From Pantoea vagans (lineage in GTDB: Bacteria > Pseudomonadota > Gammaproteobacteria > Enterobacterales > Enterobacteriaceae), in NCBI RefSeq assembly GCF_004792415.1, contig NZ_CP038853.1:3100001-3164000 (forward strand): a DNA stretch of 64,000 nt, in the 5' to 3' direction. Of this stretch, positions 1 to 10,312 are shown one piece after another. Position 1 is the stretch's first letter. The number at the start of each line of letters is the position of its first letter. Under the pieces are notes generated by a model. That model did not search any database, was not told the origin of the DNA, and saw only the letters and a list, made by a program, of their open reading frames with translations. Position numbers and translations under genes: made by a program.

Positions 1-125
1 CTGCGGACGCAGGATCATGAAATAGAAAATCAGACCAAACACCACCAGCATGATCACCAGAGAATACGGACTTCCCTGAGACGGAGCGCCTGCTGCGGCC
101 ACGGCGTCAGAAATGAATAAGCTCA

Positions 126-126
<1 letters not shown>
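1..126 (-). CDS. yajC: YajC, preprotein translocase accessory subunit (N-terminal part)
   Basis: The reverse strand from an ATG at 126 reads MSLFISDAVAAAGAPSQG and then a single membrane helix ending in FGLIFYFMILRPQ, the typical N-terminus of YajC. YajC is a small inner-membrane protein that associates with SecDF and the SecYEG translocon. Only the first 42 residues are present; the gene runs off the left edge. Its ATG shares one base with the tgt stop codon (TAATG), so the two genes are probably translationally coupled in the tgt-yajC-secDF operon known from E. coli. Identification rests on N-terminal sequence and gene order. Confidence 0.9.
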
Positions 127-1313
<1,187 letters not shown>

Positions 1314-1351
1314 TCACGCTCTTTAGGCGGTTCCGGCTATCGGTTAATAAA

Positions 1352-2422
1352 TCAGTCGCCCACTTTTTCCAGCGGCGCCTGCGGATTTTTGCTGATAAAC
1401 ATCGCATCTCCATAACTGAAGAAACGATATTGCTCAGCCACGGCTGCGCGGTACGCGGCCATGGTGTGCTGATAACCGGCAAACGCCGAGACCAGCATAA
1501 TCAGAGTCGATTCGGGCAGATGGAAGTTGGTGATCAGCGCATCGATCACCTGATACTCATAGCCCGGATAGATAAAAATCTGGGTATCGTCGAAGAACGG
1601 CGCAATCAGGGCATCCTGACTCGCTTTGGCGGCACTCTCCAGCGAACGGACAGAGGTGGTGCCGACGGCGACCACTTTATTGCCACGCGCTTTACAGGCC
1701 AGCACCGCGTCAACAACCTCCTGCGGCACTTCGGCATACTCCGCGTGCATGTGATGCTCTTCGATGGTCTCGACACGCACCGGCTGGAAGGTGCCCGCCC
1801 CGACGTGCAGCGTCACGAAGGCCATCTCAATGCCCTTCTCTTTCAGCGCCTGCAGCAGCGGTTCATCGAAGTGCAGGCCGGCTGTCGGGGCCGCGACGGC
1901 ACCCGGACGGGCGCTGTAAACCGTCTGATAAAGCTCGCGATCCGCCTCTTCATCCGGACGGTCGATATACGGCGGCAGTGGCATGTGGCCGACGCTGTTG
2001 AGGATGTCGAGCACTGCGCGCTCATCATCAAACGCGATCTCAAACAGCGCATCGTGGCGTGCCACCATGGTCGCTTTCACACTCTCATCTTCGCCCAGCA
2101 GCAGCTCTGCCCCCGGCTTCGGCGCTTTTGAGGCGCGCACATGTGCCAGCACGCGCTTGTCGTCGAGCATCCGCTCTACCAGCATCTCGATTTTGCCGCC
2201 GCTGGCTTTACGGCCAAAGACGCGCGCCGGAATCACACGGGTGTTGTTGAACACCAGCAGATCGCCTGGATTCAGCTTATCCAGCACGTCGGTGAAAACA
2301 CCGTGCGACAGCGCACCGCTGGGACCGTCAAGCGACAGCAGACGACAGCCGCTGCGCTGCGCCTGGGGATAGTGAGCAATCAGGGATTCGGGCAGTTCAA
2401 AAGCAAAATCGGCGACACGCAT
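1352..2422 (-). CDS. queA: tRNA preQ1(34) S-adenosylmethionine ribosyltransferase-isomerase
   Basis: QueA transfers and isomerises the ribosyl group of AdoMet onto preQ1-tRNA to give epoxyqueuosine. The reading frame is open 35 codons further upstream, but the family N-terminus is [20 protein letters not shown]. The ATG at 2422 therefore gives a 356-residue protein, the same length as E. coli QueA. Conserved blocks include [21 protein letters not shown] and [14 protein letters not shown]. It precedes tgt and is divergent from acpH across about 100 bp. The upstream extension has no ribosome-binding logic and is cysteine-rich, so I excluded it. Confidence 0.98.
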   Translation of the reverse strand: MRVADFAFELPESLIAHYPQAQRSGCRLLSLDGPSGALSHGVFTDVLDKLNPGDLLVFNNTRVIPARVFGRKASGGKIEMLVERMLDDKRVLAHVRASKAPKPGAELLLGEDESVKATMVARHDALFEIAFDDERAVLDILNSVGHMPLPPYIDRPDEEADRELYQTVYSARPGAVAAPTAGLHFDEPLLQALKEKGIEMAFVTLHVGAGTFQPVRVETIEEHHMHAEYAEVPQEVVDAVLACKARGNKVVAVGTTSVRSLESAAKASQDALIAPFFDDTQIFIYPGYEYQVIDALITNFHLPESTLIMLVSAFAGYQHTMAAYRAAVAEQYRFFSYGDAMFISKNPQAPLEKVGD

Positions 2423-2514
2423 TGAAATGTTCTTTCTCAGGCAAAAACAGGCGGCACAGTTTAGCGGAAAACCGACCAATTCTGAACAACTGGCTGCGCA
2501 AAGGCAGATCAGCC

Positions 2515-2520
2515 TATAAT
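2515..2520 (+). promoter_or_regulatory. Consensus -10 hexamer immediately before acpH
   Basis: An exact TATAAT ends 5 nt before the acpH ATG at 2526. No good -35 hexamer is present at 16-18 bp spacing, and no Shine-Dalgarno sequence lies between it and the ATG. If it is used, transcription would begin at or next to the start codon. This is a sequence match only. Confidence 0.4.
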
Positions 2521-2525
2521 GCGGC

Positions 2526-3107
2526 ATGAACTTTCTTGCTCATCTCCATCTGGCTAAGCTGGCCGACAGCTCCTTACTCGGCAATTTAATGGCCGACTTT
2601 GTGCGTGGCAACCCGCACCAGCACTGGTCCGCGCCTGTCGCAGACGGCATTCTGATGCATCGTCGTCTGGATGTTATGACGGATGCGCTGCCGGAAGTGC
2701 GCAGCGCCCGTCAGCTGTTCCGTGCGGAAACCTATCGTGTGGCACCGATTACGCTGGACGTCATCTGGGACCATTTTCTGGCCCGTCACTGGCAGCAATT
2801 TACGCCCGACCAGACGCTGGTGCAGTTTTCTGCCACCGCCGAGCGCGAAATCCTGTCGCAGCTGGCCGACACGCCTCCTGAATTTCAGGCACTCAACGCG
2901 GTGATGTGGCGCGAGCGCTGGTTTGAGCATTATGCCCAGCCTGCGCGGCTGGAGCGGGTGCTGCACGGCATGGCCAGCCGCCGTCCACGCCTGGCGGCAC
3001 TGCGCGACTCCTACCACGATTTCACGCAACATTATGATCAGCTGGAAGCGCTGTTTTTTGTTTTTTATCCGCGTTTAATGGCGCTGGCGACCAGCAGAAC
3101 CCTGTAA
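2526..3107 (+). CDS. acpH: Acyl carrier protein phosphodiesterase
   Basis: AcpH removes the 4-phosphopantetheine prosthetic group from holo-ACP. The 193-residue product equals the E. coli length and begins [20 protein letters not shown], the HD-domain-like N-terminus of this family. The conserved histidines and aspartates of the metal site are visible in [19 protein letters not shown] and [10 protein letters not shown]. It is divergent from queA, as in E. coli. No ribosome-binding site precedes the ATG and a TATAAT hexamer ends 5 nt upstream. Its usual neighbour malZ is absent, replaced by the two phosphatase genes that follow. Confidence 0.95.
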   Translation: MNFLAHLHLAKLADSSLLGNLMADFVRGNPHQHWSAPVADGILMHRRLDVMTDALPEVRSARQLFRAETYRVAPITLDVIWDHFLARHWQQFTPDQTLVQFSATAEREILSQLADTPPEFQALNAVMWRERWFEHYAQPARLERVLHGMASRRPRLAALRDSYHDFTQHYDQLEALFFVFYPRLMALATSRTL

Positions 3108-3314
3108 AACCCGATCCTCTGCTGCCGGGCTGACGAACATGCGCTTTTGCCTGATGAAAAAAGCCAGCCGCCCGGCTCAGCACCATCTTGCCATTGCTGC
3201 TTATCTGCGGCTTAATGAAGCCTTTCTTAACAATAGTGAAGTCAACATCACAGCCAGACCGCCTGTTCAGGCGCGCCTTCCGTTCGTTATGGCAAAAAAT
3301 CATAAGAGGAAAAG

Positions 3315-4127
3315 ATGTCATCCGCTTCGCATTCTGAAATAGACGCGCGTTACCGTTACGCCTGCGACATCGCCCGTGCGGCGGGCAGCCGGGCCCTGTC
3401 ATGGTATCAGCAGCGTCAGACACTGGTCGTGGAACACAAAAGGGATTTGCAGGACGTGGTCAGCGAGGCTGATCGTAACGTTGAGGCATTAATTAAGACC
3501 TTAATCGCTGAACGTTTTCCTGAGGATATCGTCTATGGCGAAGAGAGCGGCGGCGAGGTTGAGGGTGCGCCCTTTATCTGGGTTGTCGATCCAATTGATG
3601 GCACCGCCTGTTTCGTCAACGGCCTGCCTAACTGGTGCGTTTCGCTGGCGGTGGTCTGCGAAGGGGAACCGGTGATCGGCGTAGTCTGCGATCCCAATCA
3701 TCAGGAGCTGTTCCACGCACGGGCAGGCCAGGGGGCATGGCTGAATGAAAGTCGCCTGCAGGTGCATGACGCAGCGCATCTCAACGAGGGTTTACTTGGC
3801 ATCAGTAACTCCAGCCGGACGCCGGGCGAAAGCGTCTCACGCCTGATCAGCGGCTTAATTGAACAGGGCGGTATGTTTATTCGCATCGGTTCGGGTGCGC
3901 TGACCAGCGCCTGGGCGGCAGCCGGTCGGCTGATTGGTTACTACGAAGCGCATATGCATCCTTGGGATAGTCTGCCGGGCATCGTTCTTATGCGCGAAGC
4001 AGGCGGTGTCACCAATGATTATCTGCGTAATGAAGGCCTGAAAAACGGTAACCCGGTGTTGCTGGCCAATGCGGCCCTGTATCCAAAAATTAAAGCGCTG
4101 ACCGGTAATGGCGCACTGGAAGAGTAA
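3315..4127 (+). CDS. Inositol monophosphatase family protein
   Basis: This is a lithium-sensitive-type Mg-dependent phosphomonoesterase of the IMPase/SuhB/HisN family, 270 residues and cytoplasmic (no signal peptide). The metal-site motifs are GEESGG (about residues 75-80), DPIDGTACFVNGLPNW (about 92-107) and the C-terminal WDSLPG with MREAGG. The start at 3315 follows an AGAGGA ribosome site. Its stop codon is immediately followed by the ATG of a phytase-like phosphatase, so the two are probably one operon. The substrate could be inositol phosphate, histidinol phosphate or a nucleotide. The neighbour favours an inositol phosphate, but that is inference. Confidence 0.85.
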   Translation: MSSASHSEIDARYRYACDIARAAGSRALSWYQQRQTLVVEHKRDLQDVVSEADRNVEALIKTLIAERFPEDIVYGEESGGEVEGAPFIWVVDPIDGTACFVNGLPNWCVSLAVVCEGEPVIGVVCDPNHQELFHARAGQGAWLNESRLQVHDAAHLNEGLLGISNSSRTPGESVSRLISGLIEQGGMFIRIGSGALTSAWAAAGRLIGYYEAHMHPWDSLPGIVLMREAGGVTNDYLRNEGLKNGNPVLLANAALYPKIKALTGNGALEE

Positions 4128-5384
4128 ATGACGCTGCCAACCCTGTGCCGCTGTGCGCTAATCCTTGGTTCTCTCTGGCTGTTAAGCCCGGCGACACAGG
4201 CGGCGGATTACCAGCTGGAGAAAGTGGTTGAACTGAGCCGTCACGGCGTACGTCCACCCACGCCAGGCAATCGTAAAGAGATTGAAGCCGCCAGCCAGCA
4301 ACCCTGGACACAGTGGACCACTGCCGATGGCGAGCTGACAGGTCACGGCTACAGTGCCGTGGTGAATAAAGGACGCTGGGAAGGCGATCACTATCGCCAG
4401 CTTGGCCTGCTGAGCGCGGGCTGTCCGGATGCGGCTCAGGTCTACGTGCGCGCCAGTCCGCTGCAGCGCACCCGCGCCACAGCCGCGGCGCTGACGGATG
4501 GGGCGTTTCCCGGCTGCGGCGTGCCGGTGCATCACGTCGCGGGCGATGTGGATCCCCTGTTTCAGAGTGAAAAGCTGACGGTCACCCGGACCGATCCCGC
4601 GCAGGAACTGGCTGCTAAACAGCAGAAAGCGGGCGATCTGGCACACCTGCAACAGCAACTGCAACCGGCGATTCAGCAGCTGAAAGCCGCCGTCTGTCCC
4701 CCCGCAACGGATTGTCCCCTGTTTGATGCGCCCTGGACGTTCCGGCAAACCCGCAACGGGAATAGTTACGTTTACGGGCTGAGCGTGATGGCGAGCATGG
4801 TGGAGACGCTGCGACTGGGCTACAGCGAAAATCTGCCGTTTGATCAGCTCGCCTGGGGACACATCACCACGGCCGCGCAGATCACCTCGCTGCTGCCGCT
4901 GCTGACCGCCAACTACGATCTCAGCAACGACGTACTCTACCTAGCACAGCGCCGTGGCTCGATACTGCTCAGCACGATGCTGGAAGCGATCGCTGCCGAC
5001 AGCTCGCCGGGCCGCTGGCTGGTTCTCGTCGCGCATGACACCAATATTGCGATGGTGCGCACCCTGATGGACTTTAACTGGCAGTTACCCGGCTATTCTC
5101 GCGGTAACATTCCGCCGGGCAGCAGTCTGGTGCTGGAGCGCTGGCGCGACACCCGCAGCGGCGAGCGTTTTTTGCGGCTCTATTTTCAGGCGCAGAGTCT
5201 GGATGGCATCCGCCAGCTGCAACCGATTGATGATAAACATCCGTTATTACAGCAGGAATGGCATCAGCCCGACTGCAGAGTTACCGATGCCGGCCTGCTC
5301 TGCCCTTATCAATCCACACTGACTCAGCTGCGTAAAAACCTGGATAACAGCGCTGTGCTGCCGGTTTCGGTTATATTGCCATGA
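4128..5384 (+). CDS. Histidine acid phosphatase, AppA/phytase-like
   Basis: A periplasmic phosphomonoesterase of the histidine acid phosphatase family, 418 residues. A cleavable signal peptide (hydrophobic to about residue 25, ATQAA) is followed by the catalytic SRHGVRPPT motif with His39 as predicted nucleophile. The proton-donor motif AHDTN lies at about residues 302-306 (His303, Asp304). Several cysteines probably form disulfides. The RHGVRPP signature and the PPGSSLVLERW block resemble E. coli AppA (phytase/pH 2.5 phosphatase) more than Agp. The ATG directly abuts the preceding stop codon, which implies translational coupling. No convincing Pho box was seen upstream of the pair. Phytase versus general acid phosphatase cannot be settled from sequence alone. 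Confidence 0.85.
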   Translation: MTLPTLCRCALILGSLWLLSPATQAADYQLEKVVELSRHGVRPPTPGNRKEIEAASQQPWTQWTTADGELTGHGYSAVVNKGRWEGDHYRQLGLLSAGCPDAAQVYVRASPLQRTRATAAALTDGAFPGCGVPVHHVAGDVDPLFQSEKLTVTRTDPAQELAAKQQKAGDLAHLQQQLQPAIQQLKAAVCPPATDCPLFDAPWTFRQTRNGNSYVYGLSVMASMVETLRLGYSENLPFDQLAWGHITTAAQITSLLPLLTANYDLSNDVLYLAQRRGSILLSTMLEAIAADSSPGRWLVLVAHDTNIAMVRTLMDFNWQLPGYSRGNIPPGSSLVLERWRDTRSGERFLRLYFQAQSLDGIRQLQPIDDKHPLLQQEWHQPDCRVTDAGLLCPYQSTLTQLRKNLDNSAVLPVSVILP

Positions 5385-5401
5385 GTCTGTGGCTAATCAA
5401 A

Positions 5402-5430
5402 TTAAGGCCGCAGCCGCAATGCGGCCTTAA
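5402..5430 (+). terminator. Hairpin after the phosphatase gene
   Basis: Perfect 11-bp inverted repeat TTAAGGCCGCA / TGCGGCCTTAA with a 7-nt loop, 18 nt after the phosphatase stop. It lacks a U-tract, so termination would be weak or factor-assisted. Confidence 0.55.
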
Positions 5431-5867
5431 TAATGTTAACCGCTGTTAATTAACGCCGCTCCGACCTTTTCTTATTTAATACGCCTGACTATCAGCGCCA
5501 CGCATTTTGATTTACGATAGTCCTGTCAATCATCCCTTTATTATCTATTTTCCTGTAATTCTTGCGTATTTCGGCGACTGGTTTCGCCGTTTTTTATTTC
5601 CGCCTCTCTGCTTTTTTAGCGCGCCAGTGCCCATATAGCGGCACATTCCTGCGCATGAAGCCTCATCAACAATTTTTCCCGCCTGTAATCTTCAGCGATA
5701 TTCACTGCCCGTCTGAATAATCTTTTCGGGATACATTCGCCGTAATAAACCGGCGCAGAGTCTTATTTCGCCGACAGAGCGTTAACGCGTAATAAAAGAA
5801 TTCAGCGTTGTGGCGAAGATCACATAAATAAACAGCGATGGGAGAAAATAAAAGAGGGAAATAGCGG
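5431..5867. other. AT-rich intergenic region with no convincing gene
   Basis: About 440 bases between the phosphatase hairpin and the proY terminator. Reading frames here lack ribosome sites and familiar composition. The only structured element is an intrinsic terminator at 5572-5595. The rest is low-GC sequence in which I see no reliable promoter or repeat. Confidence 0.5.
5572..5595 (+). terminator. Intrinsic terminator, plus strand
   Basis: CGGCGA stem, 6-nt loop, TCGCCG, then TTTTTT. It lies 188 nt downstream of the phosphatase stop codon, so it may be the true end of that operon or of a short unannotated RNA. Confidence 0.6.
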
Positions 5868-5900
5868 GTTCTGCTCCCCCATAAATCGGGAGAGCAGAAC
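5868..5900 (-). terminator. Long hairpin after proY
   Basis: GTTCTGCTC / GAGCAGAAC inverted repeat with inner CCC/GGG pairing, just past the proY stop on the minus strand. The stem is strong but there is no immediate U-tract. Confidence 0.5.
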
Positions 5901-5906
5901 AGGTGA

Positions 5907-7259
5907 TTAGCGTGGTTTACGCACCAGCTTATAGCCCAGCAGCAGCACCACAATCCACACCATGCCAACATAGAGTGAAATGCGGGTATCGGGGAAATAA
6001 CCAATCAGACCGATAATAAAGCAGAGGAACGCCACGCCGACGCCAGCCGTCCAGCTGCCACCTGGCAGCGCAAACTGCAGCTTACTCGCTGCCTCTTTGC
6101 CAATTTTGCGACGGAAGGCAATCTGCGACAGCAGAATCATGATCCAGACCCACACCGTTGCAAAGGTCGCCAGCGAGGCGATGACCAGGAAGACTTTTTC
6201 CGGCATCAGGTAGTTGAGATAAACCGCAATCAGCATGGCGAACATCATCACCACCACCGTCACCCAGGGAATGCCGCGCGACGAAACCTTCATAAAGACT
6301 TTCGGCGCATGGCCCTGCTGCGCCATCCCGTGCAGCATACGGCCCACGCCAAACACATCGCTGTTAATCGCCGAGAGTGACGCGGTCAGCACGACGAAAT
6401 TGAGGATAGAGGCGGCTGCCGCGATCCCCAGATGCTGGAAGGTCAGCACAAACGGGCTGCCCGAGGTTCCTACCTGATTCCACGGATAGATCGACATAAT
6501 CACAAACAGCGTGCCAACGTAGAACACCAGAATGCGCCACGGCACCGAGTTAATCGCGCGCGGAATCGACTTCTCCGGATCTTTCGCTTCACCCGCAGTG
6601 ATACCGATGATTTCGATGCCGCCATAGGCGAACATTACCATCTGCAGCGACAGCAGCATGCCGACGACGCCGTGGGCGAAGAAGCCACCGTTGGTCCACA
6701 GGTTATGGATACCGGTCGGCTGACCGCCGTTGCCAATCCCCCAGATAATCATGCCGAAACCGGCCAGAATCATCACAATGATGGTGGCGACTTTGAAGAA
6801 GGAGAACCAGAACTCCACTTCGCCGAACACCTTCACGCTCATCAGATTGACGGCACCGATGATCAGCACCACGCTCAGCACCCAAATCCAGTGCGGCACC
6901 TCAGGGAACCAGACGCCCATATAGATGCCGAACGCGGTAACGTCCGCTATCGCCACAATCAGGATTTCAAAACAGTAGGTCCAGCCGGTGATATAGCCCG
7001 CCATCGGCCCAAGATAGTCCTGCGCGTAGCGGGAGAAAGAGCTGGCCTGAGGATTGTTAACGGACATCTCACCCAGCGCGCGCATGATGATATACGCCAC
7101 TGCCCCGCCGATGATGTAGGCGAGCAGCACGCTCGGTCCGGCCATTTTTATCGCGTCAGCGGAACCGTAAAACAGCCCGGTGCCAATCGCCGATCCCAGC
7201 GCCATAAAACGGATGTGGCGCGTGCTCAGTCCGCGTTTGAGCTTGTTGGTTTCTTGCAT
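5907..7259 (-). CDS. proY: Proline-specific/amino-acid permease ProY
   Basis: An inner-membrane amino-acid:proton symporter of the APC (amino acid transporter) family, 450 residues with about 12 membrane helices. The N-terminus [28 protein letters not shown] is the APC signature region, followed by GEMSVNNP and [13 protein letters not shown]. It lies downstream of brnQ on the same strand, as in E. coli, separated by a strong hairpin. An AGG-type ribosome site precedes the ATG at 7259. Its physiological substrate is only putatively proline in E. coli; later work on related proteins suggests a histidine role in some species, so the name is by homology. Confidence 0.93.
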   Translation of the reverse strand: MQETNKLKRGLSTRHIRFMALGSAIGTGLFYGSADAIKMAGPSVLLAYIIGGAVAYIIMRALGEMSVNNPQASSFSRYAQDYLGPMAGYITGWTYCFEILIVAIADVTAFGIYMGVWFPEVPHWIWVLSVVLIIGAVNLMSVKVFGEVEFWFSFFKVATIIVMILAGFGMIIWGIGNGGQPTGIHNLWTNGGFFAHGVVGMLLSLQMVMFAYGGIEIIGITAGEAKDPEKSIPRAINSVPWRILVFYVGTLFVIMSIYPWNQVGTSGSPFVLTFQHLGIAAAASILNFVVLTASLSAINSDVFGVGRMLHGMAQQGHAPKVFMKVSSRGIPWVTVVVMMFAMLIAVYLNYLMPEKVFLVIASLATFATVWVWIMILLSQIAFRRKIGKEAASKLQFALPGGSWTAGVGVAFLCFIIGLIGYFPDTRISLYVGMVWIVVLLLGYKLVRKPR

Positions 7260-7281
7260 AACAACCTGTACCTGTGAAATG

Positions 7282-7307
7282 AAAAAACCACGGGCAAGCC
7301 CGTGGTT
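7282..7307 (-). terminator. brnQ terminator between brnQ and proY
   Basis: Perfect 10-bp stem AACCACGGGC / GCCCGTGGTT with a 2-nt gap, followed on the minus strand by a six-T tract. It should limit brnQ read-through into proY. Confidence 0.85.
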
Positions 7308-7329
7308 AAAGAAGAATCAGTGCGCTCTG

Positions 7330-8649
7330 TTACGAGTGAACCGTCACCTGTTCCGGTCCTTTCACCCGATCCACAACAGCAGCAATCAGCAGCATTACCA
7401 GCGACGGTGGCAACCAGGCAAGCCCCTGGTCAGCCAGCGGCAGGTGCTGACTGAATGCCGGCAGCAAATCTTTAAACCCGGTGGTTTTAATCGCATCAAC
7501 AATGCCAAACAGCAGGCTGACCAGCATCGCTGGCGCGATAATCCGGCTGCTCTTATTCCACCAGTTAAGGGTGAAACTCAGCACCACCAGCACGATACAG
7601 GGCGGATAGATCGCCGTCAGTACCGGGATGGAGATCTGAATCAGGTGGCTCAGGCCGAGATTCGACACCACCATCGAGAACAGACCCAGAATAAACACCA
7701 GCGTTTTATACGACAACGGCAGGTATTGCGCAAAAAATTCCGCACAGGCACAGGTCAGGCCGACGGCGGTCACCATACAGGCGACGAAGATCAGCGCGGC
7801 CAGGAAGAAGCTGCCCATGCTGCCAAAGGTATGCTGAACATACGCGTGCAGAATCGCTGCGCCGTTAGCATTTTGATCCACCAGCGCCCCGCTGCCTGCG
7901 CCCAGTTTAAACAGGCAGAGGTAGACCAGCGTCAGGCCCAGACCGGCAATCAGTCCTGCCAGCACGGTATAACGGGTCAGCAGCGCAGCATTATCAACAC
8001 CACGTGAACGGGCGGCGTTAACGATCACGATGCCGAACACCAGCGCGCCCAGTGTATCCATGGTCAGATAACCATTAACGAAACCGCTGGAGAACGCCGC
8101 ACGCTGATAGTCCGCGGTCGCCGGAATGGTGCCGCCTGCGGGCCACACCAGTGCAGCCACGCCCAGCACGGTCAGCGCGATAATTTTTAGTGGCGCCAGG
8201 AAGTGCCCTACCGTGTCGAGCAGCTTGCCCGGATAGAGCGACACGCCAATCACCAGCGCAAAGTAGATCAGGCTATAGATGAACAGCGGCAGCGCGCCAT
8301 CGCCGGTCAGCGGTGCAATGCCCATCTCAAACGAGACGGTTGCCGTGCGCGGCGTGGCAAACAGCGGCCCGACAGCCAGATAGCACACGGTGGCCAGCAC
8401 GATGCCAGCGACCTTGCCAATCGGGGTGCTGAGCGCATCCACGCCGCCGCCGACGCGGGCCAGGGCGATCACGGTCATCACGGGCAGACCAACAGCGGTA
8501 ATCAGAAAGCCGATGGCGGCTGTCCAGACGTGTTCGCCAGACTGAATACCGACCATGGGCGGGAAAATGATGTTGCCCGCGCCAACAAACAGGGCAAATG
8601 TCATAAAGCCCAGCGCGAGAATGTCCTTCGAAGTTAAACGATGTGTCAT
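7330..8649 (-). CDS. brnQ: Branched-chain amino acid:Na+/H+ symporter BrnQ
   Basis: An inner-membrane carrier (LIVCS family) for leucine, isoleucine and valine, with about 12 hydrophobic helices. The ATG at 8649 gives the canonical N-terminus [20 protein letters not shown] and a 439-residue protein, matching E. coli; four extra in-frame codons upstream are excluded. The conserved blocks [14 protein letters not shown] and [13 protein letters not shown] are near identical to E. coli BrnQ. In E. coli the gene directly follows phoR. Here two extra genes (MetE-like and PstS-like) separate them. Confidence 0.97.
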   Translation of the reverse strand: MTHRLTSKDILALGFMTFALFVGAGNIIFPPMVGIQSGEHVWTAAIGFLITAVGLPVMTVIALARVGGGVDALSTPIGKVAGIVLATVCYLAVGPLFATPRTATVSFEMGIAPLTGDGALPLFIYSLIYFALVIGVSLYPGKLLDTVGHFLAPLKIIALTVLGVAALVWPAGGTIPATADYQRAAFSSGFVNGYLTMDTLGALVFGIVIVNAARSRGVDNAALLTRYTVLAGLIAGLGLTLVYLCLFKLGAGSGALVDQNANGAAILHAYVQHTFGSMGSFFLAALIFVACMVTAVGLTCACAEFFAQYLPLSYKTLVFILGLFSMVVSNLGLSHLIQISIPVLTAIYPPCIVLVVLSFTLNWWNKSSRIIAPAMLVSLLFGIVDAIKTTGFKDLLPAFSQHLPLADQGLAWLPPSLVMLLIAAVVDRVKGPEQVTVHS

Positions 8650-8998
8650 ACGGCCTGTCACTGATGTTGCGGTGGAAGTTGGGTTAGTGTTGTCCCCTCG
8701 CTGCGTGCAAACCGCGATCTGGCTGACAATGTCAGCGCATTATGCTCATCGCAGGGTAAAGCGCAGGTGATTTAAGCTGCTTTTATTCTGTTCACAGAGG
8801 GATGGATCGACAACGGCGCTAAGTAAAACGTTTATAGCGGTGAAAGGCAATACGGGATCGGAAAACCAGAAGGTTATGCCGCCATTTTTTCAAAAGGCAG
8901 TGGATAGCGTTAATTTTTGCCGCAGGCACACAAGATGATGTGCTTAAATAACAGACAGAGCGTGAGAAAACCCCGCATAAACGGGCCAGAAGATACAC
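8650..8998. other. brnQ upstream region, no gene seen
   Basis: About 350 bases with only short unsupported reading frames. It should hold the brnQ promoter on the minus strand, but I could not pick a confident -35/-10 pair. Confidence 0.5.
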
Positions 8999-9019
8999 AA
9001 AAGGCGCGTTTTACGCGCC
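8999..9019 (-). terminator. Terminator of the MetE-like gene
   Basis: Stem GGCGCG / CGCGCC with a 5-nt loop followed on the minus strand by TTTT, 22 nt after the stop codon of the gene. Confidence 0.75.
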
Positions 9020-9040
9020 TGTCTGCACAACGTTACAGCA

Positions 9041-10147
9041 TTACCAGACCTGATTAGCGATATCGACCACTAAACGAATCTTCTGCCATTGCTCGACTTC
9101 GCTCAGGCTGTTGCCCTCTTCGGTAGAGGCAAAGCCGCACTGCGGGCTGAGGCAGATCTGGTCCAGGCTGACATACTGCGTCGCCTCTTCCAGCCTGGCT
9201 TTCACCTGCGCCGGATCTTCCAGCTCACCCACTTTGGTGGTGATCAGGCCCAGAACGACCTGCTGATGGCCCGGCTTAACGTAACGCAGTGGCTCAAAGC
9301 CGCCGGAACGGGCGTTGTCATACTCCAGGAAGAACGCATCCACGTTGACGCTGCCGAACAGGATTTCGGCCACCGGCCCATAGCCGCCTTCAGAGATCCA
9401 GGTTGAGCGGAAATTCCCGCGGCAGACATGCAGACCCACGGTCAGATCGGCAGGTTTATCTTCCAGCGCTTTATTCAGCACCTGAGCATACGTCTGTGCC
9501 AGCTGGTCCGGATCGTCGCCACGGGCGCGGATATCGCGCTTCTGATCTTCAGAACAGAGGTACGCCCAGACTGTGTCATCCAGCTGCAGATAGCGACAGC
9601 CCGCGTCGTAAAACGCCTTGATCGCCTGTTTGTAAGTCTGCGCCAGATCGTCGAAGTAGTCCGCCAGATCGGGATAGACTTCCGAATCAATCACTTTGCG
9701 GCCACCGCGGAAGTGCAGCACGCTGGGGCTGGGAATGGTCATCTTCGGTACCGCATCACCGGCAATACTCTGCAGGAAGCGGAAATGGTCGAGCATCGGG
9801 TGATCCGCCGGGAAACCGAGTTTGCTCACCACTTTCACGCCATGCGCTTTGGTCTGCACGCCATTAAACTGGATGCCCTGCTCTGCTTCATAGCTCTCCA
9901 CGCCATCAAGGCCATAGAAGAAGTCGAAGTGCCACCAGCCGCGACGGAACTCGCCGTCTGTCACCACTTTCAGGCCATTTTCACGCTGTTTCGCGACCAC
10001 ATCGCGGATTGCCGCATCTTCAACCTGACGCAGGGCGGCGGCATCAATCTCTCCGGCTGAAAACTGTTCGCGCGCCTGCTTAATTGCAGCGGGACGCAGG
10101 AAGCTGCCAACGGTGTCGGCGCGGAACGGGGCGGTTTCTCTTTGCAT
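9041..10147 (-). CDS. MetE C-terminal-domain protein, cobalamin-independent methionine synthase family
   Basis: A 368-residue single-domain homologue of the catalytic half of MetE (YxjG/YxjH type), about half the size of full MetE. The zinc ligands of the family are all present: His240 and Cys242 in LHVCRGN, Glu275 in FFLEYDNARSGG, and Cys337 in LSPQCGFAS. It probably transfers a methyl group to homocysteine, but the methyl donor is not settled for this subfamily. I chose the ATG at 10147, 5 nt after AGGAG, over an overlapping GTG two codons upstream. Upstream lie a MetJ-like box array and two MetR-like sites, so regulation by methionine and homocysteine is likely. It is inserted between phoR and brnQ relative to E. 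coli. Confidence 0.88.
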   Translation of the reverse strand: MQRETAPFRADTVGSFLRPAAIKQAREQFSAGEIDAAALRQVEDAAIRDVVAKQRENGLKVVTDGEFRRGWWHFDFFYGLDGVESYEAEQGIQFNGVQTKAHGVKVVSKLGFPADHPMLDHFRFLQSIAGDAVPKMTIPSPSVLHFRGGRKVIDSEVYPDLADYFDDLAQTYKQAIKAFYDAGCRYLQLDDTVWAYLCSEDQKRDIRARGDDPDQLAQTYAQVLNKALEDKPADLTVGLHVCRGNFRSTWISEGGYGPVAEILFGSVNVDAFFLEYDNARSGGFEPLRYVKPGHQQVVLGLITTKVGELEDPAQVKARLEEATQYVSLDQICLSPQCGFASTEEGNSLSEVEQWQKIRLVVDIANQVW

Positions 10148-10209
10148 GATCACTCCTGTCCTTCCTGCAAATGATTACGGCAGGAAATAATTACATTCTG
10201 ATATAAAAT

Positions 10210-10233
10210 AGCCATCTGGATGGCTATATGTCT
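10210..10233 (-). promoter_or_regulatory. MetJ operator (three tandem met boxes)
   Basis: Read on the minus strand this is AGACATAT, AGCCATCC and AGATGGCT in perfect 8-bp phase. They match the AGACGTCT met-box consensus at 6, 5 and 6 of 8 positions. The array sits about 63-86 bp upstream of the MetE-like start, and its core is also a perfect 8-bp inverted repeat. Assignment is by consensus only. Confidence 0.65.
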
Positions 10234-10269
10234 GAATGCAGAGTGACATGAGTAACCTCTGTCTGCAAC

Positions 10270-10302
10270 TGAAGAAAATTCAGCGATGATGAAAAAAATT
10301 CA
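10270..10302 (-). promoter_or_regulatory. Two MetR-type activator sites
   Basis: TGAAGAAAATTCA (10270-10282) and TGAAAAAAATTCA (10290-10302) each fit the LysR-type MetR motif TGAA-N5-TTCA exactly. Their centres are 20 bp apart, about two helical turns. They lie upstream of the MetJ-like array and the MetE-like gene, the arrangement expected for homocysteine-responsive activation. Confidence 0.7.
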
Positions 10303-10312
10303 TGTTGGAAGA

